A stretch of 64,000 nucleotides of DNA from Streptomyces sp. WM6386 (GTDB lineage: Bacteria; Actinomycetota; Actinomycetes; Streptomycetales; Streptomycetaceae): positions 62,001-126,000 of the forward strand of contig NZ_JXTE01000008.1 of NCBI RefSeq assembly GCF_000972385.1. The letters run 5' to 3'. The notes beneath the pieces were generated by a model. It was not told where the DNA came from and did no database searches. It saw nothing but the letters and a program-made list of their open reading frames with translations. Position numbers and translations under genes: made by a program. The stretch's first letter is position 1; every line of letters begins with the position of its first letter. This document shows positions 1 through 9,454 of the stretch, one piece after another.

Positions 1-116
1 CGGGGCTGACGCAGTCCGAGATCGGCGACGAGCTCGGGATCTCGCAGATGCATGTGTCGCGGTTGCTGTCGCGGACGCTGGTGCGGCTGCGGAAGGGGCT
101 GACGGTCGAGGAGTGA
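1..116 (+). CDS. RNA polymerase sigma factor, SigB/SigF/SigG family (C-terminal 37 residues only)
   Basis: The reading frame is open from the first base and ends in TGA at 114-116. The visible peptide is sigma region 4.2: a helix-turn-helix reading GLTQSEIGDELGISQMHVSR followed by LLSRTLVRLRKGL. The SQMHVSRL recognition helix is typical of the stress/sporulation SigB/SigF group, which contacts the -35 box in RNA polymerase holoenzyme. The rest of the gene lies outside the window, so the exact paralogue cannot be told; from synteny memory it could be the SigI-like factor next to the Streptomyces hut operon. It faces hutI convergently. Confidence 0.85.
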   Translation, partial: GLTQSEIGDELGISQMHVSRLLSRTLVRLRKGLTVEE

Positions 117-185
117 CCCCGCCGGCGCGAGCGCGGGACATGACTGTCGTGAGCGCGGGGCGTGCGGGCGGATCTGGCGTAGTGC

Positions 186-1400
186 TCAGATCTCGCGCAC
201 GCCCTGTCGCCATACCCCGGCGACCAGCGGCACACCCGGCCGGTAGGCCAGGTGGACATGGCTCGGGGCGTCGAGAAGGGTGAGGTCGGCTCGGGCACCC
301 GGACCGAGGCGGCCGATGTCGTCGCGGCGCAGGGCCGCCGCGCCACCCGCCGTGGCCGACCAGATCGCCTCGTCGGGGGTCATGCCCATGTCCCGTACCG
401 CGAGGGCGATGCAGAACGGCACGGACGAGGTGAAGGACGAGCCCGGGTTGCAGTCGGTCGACAGGGCCACCGTCACGCCGGCGTCCAGGAGGCGGCGGGC
501 GTTCGGCCACTGCGCGCGCGTGGAGAACTCGGCGCCGGGGAGGAGCGTGGCGACGGTGTTGCCGTTCGCCAGTGCCTCCACGTCGGCGTCCGTGAGGTGG
601 GTGCAGTGGTCGGCGCTGGCGGCGTCGAGTTCGACGGCGAGCTGGACGCCGGGGCCGTAGGAGAGCTGGTTGGCGTGGATGCGCGGGTGCAGCCCCTTCG
701 CCTTGCCCGCCGCGAGGATCGCGCGTGCCTGGTCGCCGTCGAAGGCACCCTTCTCGCAGAAGACGTCGATCCAACGGGCGTAGGGGGCACAGGCGTCGAG
801 CATCTCGCCGGTGACGAGGTCCACATAGGCGGCCGGGTCCTCGGCGTAGTCGGGCGAGACGATGTGCGCGCCCAGGTAGGTGACCTCCTCGGTGTGCGCG
901 GCGGCGATGCGCAGGGCGCGGGCCTCGTCCTCGACGGTCAGGCCGTAGCCGGACTTCGTCTCGAAGGTCGTGGTGCCCTGGCGGAGGGCCTCGGCGAGGT
1001 AGCGCGTGAGGTTGGCCTCCAGATCGGCGTCGCTCGCCGCCCGGGTCGCCGCGACCGTCGTACGGATGCCGCCCGCGCTGTACGCCCGCCCCGACATCCG
1101 GGCGTTGAACTCCTGCGTCCGGTCGCCCGCGAAGACGAGGTGGGAGTGGGAGTCCACGAAACCGGGGACGACCGCCCGGCCGGCCGCGTCGACCCGGTTG
1201 TCAGTGGCGGGTGCTTTGCTTTGATCACCGGTCCACACGACGCGGTCGCCCTCGATGACGACGGCCGCGTCCTGGATCAGTCCGAGGGGGGATCCGTCAC
1301 CTAGAGAGGGGTCGTTGGTGACCAGGGCGGCGATGTTGGTGATGAGCGTGCTTGCGGTGCTCGCGGAGTGGGCGGGGCTGACGGTCGTCGCGTTGCTCAT
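186..1400 (-). CDS. hutI: Imidazolonepropionase
   Basis: Cytosolic amidohydrolase of histidine degradation that opens imidazolone-5-propionate to N-formimino-L-glutamate. About 404 residues, normal for the family. Metal-binding HxH is seen in [12 protein letters not shown] (about residue 80); ETKSGYGL, the [10 protein letters not shown] segment, ADHCTHL and the STDCNPGSS loop are all HutI landmarks. It is the last gene of a four-gene operon. I chose ATG at 1400, preceded by an AAGGA-type site; a second in-frame ATG at 1490 would overlap the upstream stop as ATGA, like the other junctions of this operon, and would add a 30-residue Pro-rich extension, so the start is uncertain. The much longer open frame that continues upstream is a shadow. 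Confidence 0.95.
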   Translation of the reverse strand: MSNATTVSPAHSASTASTLITNIAALVTNDPSLGDGSPLGLIQDAAVVIEGDRVVWTGDQSKAPATDNRVDAAGRAVVPGFVDSHSHLVFAGDRTQEFNARMSGRAYSAGGIRTTVAATRAASDADLEANLTRYLAEALRQGTTTFETKSGYGLTVEDEARALRIAAAHTEEVTYLGAHIVSPDYAEDPAAYVDLVTGEMLDACAPYARWIDVFCEKGAFDGDQARAILAAGKAKGLHPRIHANQLSYGPGVQLAVELDAASADHCTHLTDADVEALANGNTVATLLPGAEFSTRAQWPNARRLLDAGVTVALSTDCNPGSSFTSSVPFCIALAVRDMGMTPDEAIWSATAGGAAALRRDDIGRLGPGARADLTLLDAPSHVHLAYRPGVPLVAGVWRQGVREI

Positions 1401-1486
1401 GGCGTCCTTGGTGGCCTGGTCGGCGGTGGGGGCGGGTTCGGGGACTTCCGGGACGGAGGGGAGCCGCGCGGCCGGGCGGCCCGCGG

Positions 1487-2839
1487 TCATCCGCGCAGGG
1501 CTTCGACCGCGTCCGCGAGGGCTTTCGGTACATCCGGTACGAGACAGTGGGCCCCGTCCCGTACGACGTGCCGACCGCCCACGACCGTATGCGACACGTC
1601 TGCTGCCGACGCGGCGAATACGGCCGTCTCGGCCCCGAGCCGCGGAAGCGGCCCTGCCGTCCTGACCGAGTCGAGCGTGATCGTCGTGAAGTCGGCGAGC
1701 GCGCCGGGTTCCAGGGTGCCCGCCTCGTCCCAGCCGAGGGCCGCGTGACCGTCGGCGGAGGCGGCCCGTAGCAGCGCGGCGGCGGTCCAGTGGCCCCGGG
1801 TGCGGGTGCGCAGGCGCTCGTTGAGCTCCATCGCCCGTGCCTCTTCGAGCAGGTCGATGACGGCGTGGCTGTCGGAGCCGAGGGAGAGCGGGGAGCCCGC
1901 TCTCTGCAGGGCGACCGCGGGTCCGATGCCGTCCGCGAGGTCGCGTTCCGTCGTGGGGCACATACAGGTGCCGGTGCCGGAGCCGCCGATGAGGGCGATG
2001 TCCTCGTCGGTGAGGTGGGTGTTGTGGACGCCGGTGGTGCGCCGGCCGAGGACGCCGTGCTCGGCGAGCAGCTGGGCGGGAGTGCATCCGTGGGCCGCCT
2101 GGCAGGCGTCGTTCTCGGCGGTCTGCTCGGACAGATGCACATGGAGCGGGGCCCGCCGCTCCTCGGCCCACTGCGCCACCGTCGCCAACTGGCTTGCGGG
2201 CACGGCTCGTACGGAGTGGACGGCCGCCCCGATCCGCGCGTGATCCCGTTCCTTGAGAACTGAACAGCGTTCGGCCCAGGCGTCCGCGCTGCCGTCGGAG
2301 AAGCGGAGCTGGTGGGTGTTGGGCGGCTGTCCGCTGTGCTTGTTCAGGATGCCTGAGGAGAGGTAGGCGGTGTCGAGGAGGGTGATGCGGATGCCGGCGT
2401 CGGCGGCGGCCGCGATGAGGGCCTCGCCCATGGCGTTGGGGTCGGCGTAGTGGGTGCCGCCGGGGGCGTGGTGGACGTAGTGGAACTCGCCGACCGCGGT
2501 GATGCCGGCCAGGGCCATCTCGGCGTAGGCGGCCCGGGCGAGAGCGTGGTAGGTCTCCGGGGTCAGCCGGTCGGCCGTGGCGTACATGACCTCGCGCCAG
2601 GTCCAGAAGGTGCCTGAGCCGACCTGGACGGTGCCGCGCAGGGCGCGGTGGAAGGCGTGCGAGTGGGCGTTGGCGAGGCCGGGCAGCGTGAGCCCGCGCA
2701 GGATCTCGGCGCCGGGGGGTGGGGTGGGCGTGTCGGTGCGGACGGTGGTGATGCGACCGTCCTGTGTCGTCACGGCCACGCCCGGCTCGACGTGGGTGTC
2801 GAGCCAGGCGTGTTCGAGCCAGTAGGTCTTCCGGGTCAC
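1487..2839 (-). CDS. hutF: Formimidoylglutamate deiminase
   Basis: Amidohydrolase-superfamily enzyme (450 aa) that converts N-formimino-L-glutamate to N-formyl-L-glutamate plus ammonia, the route used by pseudomonads and actinomycetes. Metal ligands are visible in [13 protein letters not shown] (about residue 58), [15 protein letters not shown] and [14 protein letters not shown]. The GTG start at 2839 shares GTGA with the stop of the upstream M20 gene, so translation is probably coupled. The product implies that a downstream deformylase is needed. No classical HutG is present in the operon; the overlapping M20 enzyme is the obvious candidate. Confidence 0.92.
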   Translation of the reverse strand: MTRKTYWLEHAWLDTHVEPGVAVTTQDGRITTVRTDTPTPPPGAEILRGLTLPGLANAHSHAFHRALRGTVQVGSGTFWTWREVMYATADRLTPETYHALARAAYAEMALAGITAVGEFHYVHHAPGGTHYADPNAMGEALIAAAADAGIRITLLDTAYLSSGILNKHSGQPPNTHQLRFSDGSADAWAERCSVLKERDHARIGAAVHSVRAVPASQLATVAQWAEERRAPLHVHLSEQTAENDACQAAHGCTPAQLLAEHGVLGRRTTGVHNTHLTDEDIALIGGSGTGTCMCPTTERDLADGIGPAVALQRAGSPLSLGSDSHAVIDLLEEARAMELNERLRTRTRGHWTAAALLRAASADGHAALGWDEAGTLEPGALADFTTITLDSVRTAGPLPRLGAETAVFAASAADVSHTVVGGRHVVRDGAHCLVPDVPKALADAVEALRG

Positions 2840-4221
2840 CTGCAGGCCAGCCCTTCCAGTACGTCGGCGAGTGCGAGTACCCCGGCCACGCAGTCGTCCT
2901 CGGCCGCGAACTCGGCCGGGGAGTGCGAGACACCCGTGGGGTTGCGTACGAACAGCATGGCGGTCGGGATGTGCCCGGAGAGGATCCCGGCGTCGTGTCC
3001 GGCGCCGGTTCCCAGGACGGGGACCTTGAGGTCGGTGCCGCCGCTGCTGCCGAGGATGCGGGCGAGTTCGTCGCGCAGGGCGTGGTCGAACTCGACGACG
3101 GGGGTGAAGGACTCGCGGACCACGTCGAGGTCGATGCCGTGGGCTGCCGCGTACTCGCGGGCGGCCTTCTCGACCCCGCCGACCACGGCGTCCAGGCTCT
3201 CCTGGTCGGCGGCGCGGGAGTCGAGCCAGCCGCGGACCAGGGACGGGATGGCGTTGACGCCGTTGGGCTCGACGGAGATCTTGCCGAAGGTGGCGACGGC
3301 ACCGGCGAGTTCGGCCTCGCGGCGGGCGGCGAGCACGGTCTCGGCGTACGACAGCATCGGGTCGCGCCGGTCGACGAGGCGGGTGGTGCCGGCGTGGTTG
3401 GCCTCGCCCCGGAAGTCGAACCGCCACCGCCCGTGCGGCCAGATGGCGCTGGCGAGCCCGACCCGGTCACCGGACAGGTCAAGCGCCCGGCCCTGCTCGA
3501 CATGCAGCTCGACGAAGGCGCCGATGCGGGAGAGCCGCTCCGGGTCCGCGCCGAGGGCGTCGGGGTCGTACCCGGCGGCCTCCATGGCCTTGGGGAGCGT
3601 GACCCCGTCCCCGTCGGTGAGCCGGTGCGCCTGTTCGACGGTGAGCTGCCCCGAGGTGAGCCGCGACCCGACACAGGCCAGCCCGAACCGGGCGCCCTCC
3701 TCGTCGCCGAAGTTGACGAGGGCGAGGGGCCTGGTGAACGTCGCCCGGCGGGCGCGGAGTTCGTCGAGCGCGGCGAAGGAGGACACGACGCCGAGGGGAC
3801 CGTCGAAGGCACCGCCGTCCGGCACGGAGTCCAGATGCGACCCGGTGACGACGGCGTCCCCGGCGGACGGATCCCCGAGCCACGCCCACTGGTTGCCGTT
3901 GCGGTCCAGCTCGTAGGCCAGCCCGCGAGCCTCCGCCTGCTCCTTGAACCAGGCCCGGCACTCGGCGTCGGCGCCGGTCCAGGCGTAGCGGCGGTAGCCG
4001 TGGGAGTCGGGGTGCCGGCCGATGGGGCGAAGGTCGCTCCACATGGTGTGGAAGGAACTGGCAATCCCAGGCTGTGGGCAGTCGTTCCGCAGGGCGGTGG
4101 GGGTCCCCCCGCTCGAAGGAGGCTGGGAGTGGGGGCGGGTGGGCGCGGCCGGATCCGTGCCCGGCGACGAGGCCTCGGTCCCCGCCGGAGTGTTGACGCG
4201 CCCGCTCTCGCTCACCGTCAC
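2836..4221 (-). CDS. M20-family amidohydrolase (allantoate amidohydrolase / carbamoylase type), probable hut-pathway enzyme
   Basis: Dinuclear-metal hydrolase of the hydantoinase/carbamoylase branch of M20. Visible metal and active-site motifs, in order: [40 protein letters not shown] with a following RRDP, and GHDAGIL. Homologues are usually annotated allantoate amidohydrolase, but its place between hutU and hutF, with GTGA overlaps on both sides (4218-4221 and 2836-2839), suggests it acts on a histidine catabolite; N-formylglutamate deformylation is my inference. The annotated GTG start gives about 40 extra N-terminal residues rich in Pro/Ser/Gly. These are encoded by a G/C palindromic repeat (about 4097-4138), so the mature family core starts near [10 protein letters not shown]. 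Confidence 0.85.
   Translation of the reverse strand: MTVSESGRVNTPAGTEASSPGTDPAAPTRPHSQPPSSGGTPTALRNDCPQPGIASSFHTMWSDLRPIGRHPDSHGYRRYAWTGADAECRAWFKEQAEARGLAYELDRNGNQWAWLGDPSAGDAVVTGSHLDSVPDGGAFDGPLGVVSSFAALDELRARRATFTRPLALVNFGDEEGARFGLACVGSRLTSGQLTVEQAHRLTDGDGVTLPKAMEAAGYDPDALGADPERLSRIGAFVELHVEQGRALDLSGDRVGLASAIWPHGRWRFDFRGEANHAGTTRLVDRRDPMLSYAETVLAARREAELAGAVATFGKISVEPNGVNAIPSLVRGWLDSRAADQESLDAVVGGVEKAAREYAAAHGIDLDVVRESFTPVVEFDHALRDELARILGSSGGTDLKVPVLGTGAGHDAGILSGHIPTAMLFVRNPTGVSHSPAEFAAEDDCVAGVLALADVLEGLACR
4097..4138. repeat. G/C palindromic streptomycete repeat at the 5' end of the M20 gene
   Basis: Sequence of the type GGTGGGGGTCCCCCCGCTCGA followed by AGGCTGGGAGTGGGGG. It belongs to the family of short G/C-rich repeats often seen between Streptomyces genes and here encodes the atypical Pro/Ser/Gly N-terminus of the M20 enzyme. 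Confidence 0.5.
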
Positions 4222-5882
4222 GCGTCGTCACCCTCGCGCATGGGCACCCGCACACCGCGCTCATCGGCGACCGACGCCGCGATGTCGTACCCCGCGTCCA
4301 CGTGCCGGATGACACCCATGCCGGGGTCGTTCGTCAGCACCCTGCGGAGCTTCTCGCCGGCGAGCTTCGTGCCGTCGGCCACGGACACCTGGCCCGCGTG
4401 GATCGACCGCCCCATGCCCACGCCGCCACCGTGGTGGATGGACACCCACGACGCGCCGGACGCCACGTTCACCATGGCGTTCAGCAGCGGCCAGTCGGCG
4501 ATCGCGTCGGAGCCGTCGAGCATGGCCTCGGTCTCGCGGTAGGGGGAGGCCACGGAACCCGAGTCGAGGTGGTCGCGGCCGATCGCCAGCGGGGCCGCCA
4601 GCTCGCCCGAGGCCACCATGTCGTTGAAGCGTTCGCCGGCCTTGTCGCGTTCGCCGTAGCCGAGCCAGCAGATACGGGCGGGCAGGCCCTGGAAGTGGAC
4701 CCTCTCCCCCGCCATCTTGATCCAGCGGTGCAGGGACTCGTTCTCGGGGAACAGCTCCAGGATCGCCTTGTCGGTCTTCGCGATGTCGGACGCCTCGCCG
4801 GACAGGGCCGCCCAGCGGAAGGGGCCCTTGCCCTCGCTGAACAGCGGTCGGATGTACGCGGGGACGAAGCCCGGGAAGGCGAACGCCCGCTCGTACCCGG
4901 CGAGTTGGGCCTCGCCGCGGATCGAGTTGCCGTAGTCGAAGACCTCGGCACCGGCGTCCATGAAGCCGACCATGGCCTCGACGTGCCGGGCCATCGACTC
5001 ACGGGCGCGCTGGGTGAACCCGGCGGGGTCCTTCGCCGCGGCGTCCGCCATGTCCTCGAAGGCGAGGCCCGTCGGCAGATACGCCAGTGGGTCGTGGGCC
5101 GAGGTCTGGTCGGTGACGATGTCGATGGGGGCGCCCATGGCGAGCAGCCGCGGCAACAGGTCCGCCGCGTTGCCGAGGACGCCGATGGACAGCGGCTTGC
5201 GCTGGTCACGGGCCTCGACCGCCAGCTGGAGCGCGTGCTCGAGGCTGTCGGCCCGCACGTCCAGGTACCGGTGCTCGATCCGGCGCTCGATCGCCCGCGG
5301 GTCGCAGTCGATGCAGATCGCGACACCGTCGTTCATGGTGACGGCGAGCGGCTGGGCGCCGCCCATGCCGCCGAGGCCGGCGGTGAGGGTGATCGTCCCG
5401 GCGAGGGTGCCGTCGAACTTCTTCGCGGCGACGGCGGAGAACGTCTCGTAGGTGCCCTGGAGGATGCCCTGGGTGCCGATGTAGATCCAGGAGCCGGCGG
5501 TCATCTGGCCGTACATGGTCAGGCCGAGGGCCTCCAGGCGGCGGAACTCCTCCCAGTTCGCCCAGTCGCCGACGAGGTTGGAGTTGGCGATCAGCACGCG
5601 CGGCGCCCACTCGTGGGTCTGCATGACACCGACGGGCCGGCCGGACTGGACCAGCATCGTCTCGTCCTGCTTGAGGGTGCGCAGCGTGCGGACCATCGCG
5701 TCGAAGGAGCGCCAGTCACGGGCCGCCTTGCCCGTGCCGCCGTAGACGACGAGCTTGTCGGGGTGCTCGGCGACCTCGGGGTCGAGGTTGTTCTGCAGCA
5801 TCCGCAGGGCGGCTTCCTGCTGCCATCCCAGGGCACTCAGTTCCGTACCGCGCGACGCTCGGACGGGGCGGGGTCCTGACAT
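4218..5882 (-). CDS. hutU: Urocanate hydratase
   Basis: Converts urocanate to imidazolone-5-propionate using tightly bound NAD+. 554 aa, full family length. The N-terminal [20 protein letters not shown] and the NAD loop [15 protein letters not shown] near residue 180 identify it. First gene of the operon: ATG at 5882 has a strong GGAGG site seven bases upstream, and the stop overlaps the next start as GTGA. A good promoter lies just upstream (5921-5949). No genuine hutH is in this operon; the lyase homologue at 11437-13374 lacks the catalytic tripeptide, so true histidine ammonia-lyase is presumably encoded elsewhere. Confidence 0.97.
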   Translation of the reverse strand: MSGPRPVRASRGTELSALGWQQEAALRMLQNNLDPEVAEHPDKLVVYGGTGKAARDWRSFDAMVRTLRTLKQDETMLVQSGRPVGVMQTHEWAPRVLIANSNLVGDWANWEEFRRLEALGLTMYGQMTAGSWIYIGTQGILQGTYETFSAVAAKKFDGTLAGTITLTAGLGGMGGAQPLAVTMNDGVAICIDCDPRAIERRIEHRYLDVRADSLEHALQLAVEARDQRKPLSIGVLGNAADLLPRLLAMGAPIDIVTDQTSAHDPLAYLPTGLAFEDMADAAAKDPAGFTQRARESMARHVEAMVGFMDAGAEVFDYGNSIRGEAQLAGYERAFAFPGFVPAYIRPLFSEGKGPFRWAALSGEASDIAKTDKAILELFPENESLHRWIKMAGERVHFQGLPARICWLGYGERDKAGERFNDMVASGELAAPLAIGRDHLDSGSVASPYRETEAMLDGSDAIADWPLLNAMVNVASGASWVSIHHGGGVGMGRSIHAGQVSVADGTKLAGEKLRRVLTNDPGMGVIRHVDAGYDIAASVADERGVRVPMREGDDA

Positions 5883-5913
5883 GGTCTGCCTCCTAGCGGA
5901 CTGTTGCTGCTGT

Positions 5914-5949
5914 TATTCACATCCTGACTTTCTGAATAGACCTAGTCAA
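5914..5949 (-). promoter_or_regulatory. hutU promoter with overlapping inverted repeat
   Basis: Read on the minus strand, TTGACT (5944-5949) is followed after exactly 17 bases by CAGGAT (5921-5926), a good match to the vegetative streptomycete consensus (TTGAC-N17/18-TAGRRT). The leader to the hutU ATG is about 30 bases. An inverted repeat TATTCA/TGAATA (5914-5919 and 5933-5938) straddles the -10 region and would be well placed for a repressor of the hut operon; which protein binds is unknown. Confidence 0.6.
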
Positions 5950-5997
5950 TAGCGCGGTCCTTCGACGTGGGGCAGGAACCGGTGTTTGGCTGGACGC

Positions 5998-7434
5998 ATG
6001 GGCACGGACATCGACCTGACGGGGGACGGCGTGGACATCGGCGACGGGGAGCAGCCGGCACGTGCGGTGCGGCGGGACGAGGCGGTGCGGGCCGCCGTGG
6101 AGCAGGGGCTGCTGGGGCCCGGCCACCCCATCGTCGGCCTGCTGGACGTGACCGGCATCCGGGAGTCGGCGGCTGAGCTGCGCGCGGCGTTCGACGCGGT
6201 CACCGCGCCCGGCACCCCGGTGCTGCACGCCTTCGCGGTGAAGGCGACCCCGCTGGTGCCGGTGCTGCGGCTGCTGCGGGAGGCGGGGATCGGCGCGGAG
6301 GTGGCCAGTCCGGGCGAGCTGGCGCTGGCGCGGGCGGCGGGGCTGCGTCCGGAGATGACCGTTCTGGACTCGCCCGCGAAGACGCCGGCCGAGCTGCGGG
6401 AGGCGCTGGCGCTGGGGATCGCCGTCAACGCCGACAATCCGCAGGAGCTGGACCGTATCGACGCCCTGATGCTCCCCCACGGCCCGAAAGGCGTGGGAGG
6501 TACCCCCATGGCCACGAGCCGCTCCCCCATCGGGATCCGGGTCAACCCGCAGGTCGGCGGGGGTTCGATCGGGGCGACGTCCACGGCCACGGCGACCTCG
6601 AAGTTCGGGGTGGCGCTACGGGACGAGGGCGCCCGGGAGTGGATCGTGCGCGCCTACGCCGACCGCCCCTGGCTCACCCGGCTGCACGCGCACACCGGCT
6701 CGCAGGGCATCCCGCTGTCGCTGATGGCGCAGGGGGCCGCGGAGACGTACGCGCTCGCCGAGGAGATCAACCGGAGCCTGGGGCGGCGGCAGATCGACAC
6801 GGTCGACATCGGTGGCGGGCTGCCGGTGAACTTCGGCTCGGACGCGACGGCGCCGACGTACGCGCAGTACGCGCGGCTGCTGAGCGAGGCGGTGCCGGGC
6901 CTGTTCGACGGGCGGTACGGGCTGGTCACCGAGTTCGGGCGGTCGCTGCTGGCCAAGCACGGGACGGTCGTGGCGCGGGTCGAGTACGCCAAGAGCGCGG
7001 GCAGGCGGGCGATCGCGGTGACGCACGCGGGGGTGCAGGTGGCGACGCGGACGGTGTACGTGCCGGGGTCGTGGCCGCTCAGGATCGCGGCGTACGACGC
7101 GAAGGGGCGGCCCAAGGAGGGGCCCGAGGTGGTGCAGGACATCGCCGGGCCGGCCTGTTTCTCGGGGGATCTGCTCGCCGAGGGGCGGGCACTGCCGCTG
7201 CTGGAACAGGGGGACTACGCGGCGGCGCTGGACACGGGGGCGTACTACTTCGCGCATCACTACGCGTACAACTCCCTGGCCCGGCCCGGTATTTACGGGT
7301 TCGCACCGAGCGACGGCCGTGGTGACGGCGGCGGTGGCGGGGTCGCTTTCGCGACCGTGCGTACACCGCAGACACTCGACGAGATCGTGGCCGAATCAGG
7401 AGGGGCGCACGCGTCCGGGCTCACCACCCTCTGA
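5998..7434 (+). CDS. Type III PLP-dependent decarboxylase (diaminopimelate/ornithine decarboxylase-like)
   Basis: About 478 aa. N-terminal alanine-racemase-like barrel with the PLP lysine in HAFAVKATPL, then LHAHTGSQG and GGGLPVNFG phosphate-binding loops, and a C-terminal beta domain with GPACFSGDLLA and DTGAYYFAHHY, the positions that complete the active site across the dimer. Substrate cannot be deduced; it is divergent from the hut operon, so an amino acid linked to histidine metabolism is possible. ATG at 5998 is chosen; a TTG at 5986 sits better behind the AGGAA at 5974. Residues near 159-172 (LPHGPKGVGGTPMA) are encoded by a palindromic repeat inserted in frame (6468-6512). Confidence 0.8.
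   Translation: MGTDIDLTGDGVDIGDGEQPARAVRRDEAVRAAVEQGLLGPGHPIVGLLDVTGIRESAAELRAAFDAVTAPGTPVLHAFAVKATPLVPVLRLLREAGIGAEVASPGELALARAAGLRPEMTVLDSPAKTPAELREALALGIAVNADNPQELDRIDALMLPHGPKGVGGTPMATSRSPIGIRVNPQVGGGSIGATSTATATSKFGVALRDEGAREWIVRAYADRPWLTRLHAHTGSQGIPLSLMAQGAAETYALAEEINRSLGRRQIDTVDIGGGLPVNFGSDATAPTYAQYARLLSEAVPGLFDGRYGLVTEFGRSLLAKHGTVVARVEYAKSAGRRAIAVTHAGVQVATRTVYVPGSWPLRIAAYDAKGRPKEGPEVVQDIAGPACFSGDLLAEGRALPLLEQGDYAAALDTGAYYFAHHYAYNSLARPGIYGFAPSDGRGDGGGGGVAFATVRTPQTLDEIVAESGGAHASGLTTL
6468..6512. repeat. G/C palindromic streptomycete repeat inserted in frame in the decarboxylase gene
   Basis: The stretch runs from CTCCCCCACGG through CCCGAAAGG to CGTGGGAGGTACCCCC, an imperfect hairpin of the CTCCCAC/GTGGGAG kind that is common between Streptomyces genes. 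Here it lies inside an open frame and encodes a PHGPKGVGGTP-type loop. Confidence 0.6.
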
Positions 7435-7471
7435 GCAACCGCGCGCCATTGACGCACGCCGGTGGACATGT

Positions 7472-7504
7472 AGGTCAACTGTTCCGAAAACAAGCTCAGT
7501 TGAC
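7472..7504. promoter_or_regulatory. Inverted repeat upstream of the Roadblock cluster
   Basis: Perfect 9-bp arms GGTCAACTG (7472-7480) and CAGTTGACC (7496-7504) separated by 15 bases. The right arm contains TTGACC, a plausible -35 box for the genes starting at 7622, so an operator is likely; a terminator for the preceding decarboxylase gene is the alternative, but no U-tract follows. Confidence 0.45.
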
Positions 7505-7621
7505 CCACCTTAGTCATCTGGCGCATGTTCCACTGGAAAATGCCAGAATCCTCACCCCTCACGCACACCCTGCGTAGTTTCGGCGTCACTCAGCCGAACC
7601 CCATGCGGGAGGGGAACCGCG

Positions 7622-8026
7622 GTGCCCGGAATCGACGAGTGTCTGCTGGAAGCCATGCAACTACCCGGTGCCCGGGGCGCCGCGCTGGTCGACTGGACGA
7701 GCGGGCTGGCCCTGGGCACCGCCGGGGAGTCACCGGGCGGCGACCACGAGGCGGCCGCCGCGGAGGCGGCCGAGCTGGCCCGACTGGCCGCCGAACACCG
7801 GGCGTTCGCCCCGGATGACCCCGAGGACCCGGCGGACGAGGCCGCCGACCCACCGGTCGAGGACGTCATCATCAGCAACCGGGACAGCTACCACGTCCTG
7901 TGCTTCGTCCGGACGTCCTTCGACAGCAGCGTCTTCCTGCATCTCTGGCTGGCCCGCGTGGAGGGCAACCTCGCGCTGGCCCGGATCCGCCTCGGTGAGA
8001 TGACCGGACGGCTGGTGCTCGGATGA
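7622..8026 (+). CDS. Roadblock/LC7-like protein
   Basis: 134 aa. N-terminal CLLEAMQLPGARGAALVDWTSG and the central VEDVIISNRDSYHVLCFVRT with C-terminal LARVEGNLALARIRLGEM resemble the MglB/Roadblock fold, and its layout parallels the protein at 9455-9829. An acidic Ala/Glu/Asp-rich loop of about 35 residues (residues 38-75) is inserted. In other bacteria such proteins regulate small Ras-like GTPases. GTG start at 7622 is preceded by GGGAGGGG at a normal distance. First gene of the cluster; its TGA overlaps the next ATG as ATGA. Confidence 0.7.
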   Translation: MPGIDECLLEAMQLPGARGAALVDWTSGLALGTAGESPGGDHEAAAAEAAELARLAAEHRAFAPDDPEDPADEAADPPVEDVIISNRDSYHVLCFVRTSFDSSVFLHLWLARVEGNLALARIRLGEMTGRLVLG

Positions 8027-8910
8027 CGACGGTCAGGACCCCACCGCCGCCCAGGCTGCCGGTGCGGGACAAGGCGGAGGCCCGCGACCGGGCGTGGGGC
8101 GGCGTCTCACCGATGCTGACCCGGCTCGCCGCCGAGCGGGCCACCGGTGTCCTCGTGCGCGAGCGCGGCACCCTGCATCTGGCCGAGGGCCGGGTGGTGC
8201 ACGCCGAGAGCCCGTCGGCGCCGGGCCTCGACGTGCTCCTCACGGCCCACGGCACGCTCGACGCGGACACCTGGAGCCAGGCGGTCGCCGAGGCCGACGG
8301 CGCTCCGGGCGCCGGTCTCCTGCTGGCCGGGCGCGGCCGGCTCACCCGGGGCGCGCTGGAGCTGTGTCACCTGGAGGCGCTGTACGACGCCGCCTACTTC
8401 GCGCTGGCGCCCAGCAGCAGCCCGGGCCGCTTCCGGTACACGGGTACCGGCCGTCTCGGTGCCGTGCACCCGGTCACCGTGGCCGCCCTGGAGCACGAGA
8501 CGCTGCGCCGCCGCGACCTGCTGCACCGCATCTGGCCCGACCCCACGACGGACGAGGCGCCGCTGCTGCCCGCCGACGCCCTCGCCGCCCCCGGCCTCAC
8601 GGCCCGCCAGCGTGCGGTGCTGCGCCTGGTCGACGGCGTCCGCGCGGCGTCGGACATCGCCCACCGGCTGGGCCGCCCGGCGTTCCACACCCTGGTGGAC
8701 GTACGGCGGCTGGCGGCGGCCGGGGTCGTGACCCGCGACCCGGCCGCCACCCCCCGCGGACCGGGCCCCACGCGCCACGGCACGCCGATACCCCTGGCCA
8801 CCCGCGGCCCGCAACGCCCCTCCGATGCGGCCATGACTGACCCGTTGAGGGTTGCCGATCCCGACATCACGTTGTTGAAGAGGCTCAGGGATGCGCTGGA
8901 GTCTCTTTGA
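8023..8910 (+). CDS. DUF4388 (PATAN-like) protein with a winged-helix-like C-terminal region
   Basis: 295 aa, soluble. Residues about 35-150 show the DUF4388 pattern: TGVLVRERGTLHLAEGRVVH, then LDVLLTAHGTLDADTW, a domain that in other bacteria accompanies Roadblock proteins, GTPases and gliding/signalling modules. Residues about 190-245 (LTARQRAVLRLVDG followed by SDIAHRLGR and VDVRRLAAAGVV) look like a winged helix. The ATGA overlap with the upstream Roadblock gene indicates co-translation. No enzymatic motif is seen; a scaffold or adaptor role is inferred. Confidence 0.65.
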   Translation: MTTVRTPPPPRLPVRDKAEARDRAWGGVSPMLTRLAAERATGVLVRERGTLHLAEGRVVHAESPSAPGLDVLLTAHGTLDADTWSQAVAEADGAPGAGLLLAGRGRLTRGALELCHLEALYDAAYFALAPSSSPGRFRYTGTGRLGAVHPVTVAALEHETLRRRDLLHRIWPDPTTDEAPLLPADALAAPGLTARQRAVLRLVDGVRAASDIAHRLGRPAFHTLVDVRRLAAAGVVTRDPAATPRGPGPTRHGTPIPLATRGPQRPSDAAMTDPLRVADPDITLLKRLRDALESL

Positions 8911-8944
8911 GCGGCAGCGGGCACGCGCCGAGAGGAGAGACCTG

Positions 8945-9430
8945 ATGGCGGCCGAACCCGAAATCCTGGACGAGCTGCGCCGGTTGAGAAGCCGGGTGCC
9001 GCACCTCACCGGCGCCCTGGCGGCGAGCGTGGACGGACTCGTCATCGCCCAGGACACGCCCGGTGTCGAGCCCGAGGGCATGGCCGCGCTGACCGCCGCC
9101 GCGCTCGGTGTCGCCGTACGGCTGGCCGACGCGACCGGGCAGGGCGACTTCCGCGAACTGCTGGTGCGGGGGGCCTACGGCTATGTGTCGACGTACTCGG
9201 CGGGTCGCACGGCGGTCCTCACCCTGCTCGCCCAGGACGGCGTGAGCGTCGGGCGGCTGCATCTGGAGGGCCGTCGCGCCAGTGCCCGCATCGGGGAGCT
9301 CGTCGACTCCCGGGCCCCCGTCGAGACGCCCGCGAAACCGGCCCGGGCACCCACCCGGACCGGCACCCCACGAACGAGAACGGCGCGCACGCCACGTACC
9401 ACCAACGCGCGCACATCCACGGAAAGTTGA
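8945..9430 (+). CDS. Roadblock/LC7 domain protein with basic C-terminal tail
   Basis: About 161 aa from the ATG at 8945, chosen because AGAGGAG precedes it at a good distance; an upstream in-frame ATG at 8891 lies partly inside the previous gene. Residues 10-120 follow the canonical Roadblock pattern (ILDELRRLRSRVPHLTGAL, ASVDGLVIAQD, LTAAALGVAVRLA, GYVSTYSAGRTAVLTLLA). The last 45 residues are Arg/Thr/Pro-rich with TRTGTPRTRTART-type repeats and are probably disordered and nucleic-acid- or membrane-binding. Closest in kind to CvnB-like proteins, but no conservon GTPase or kinase is nearby. Confidence 0.75.
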   Translation: MAAEPEILDELRRLRSRVPHLTGALAASVDGLVIAQDTPGVEPEGMAALTAAALGVAVRLADATGQGDFRELLVRGAYGYVSTYSAGRTAVLTLLAQDGVSVGRLHLEGRRASARIGELVDSRAPVETPAKPARAPTRTGTPRTRTARTPRTTNARTSTES

Positions 9431-9454
9431 ACCCGAGTAGAGGGGCACACCACC

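Noticed and set aside
186..4064. A 1292-codon open frame covering hutI and upstream genes
   Set aside because: Only its last 404 codons are HutI. The upstream part is Arg/Pro-rich shadow coding that overlaps hutF and the M20 gene in another frame.
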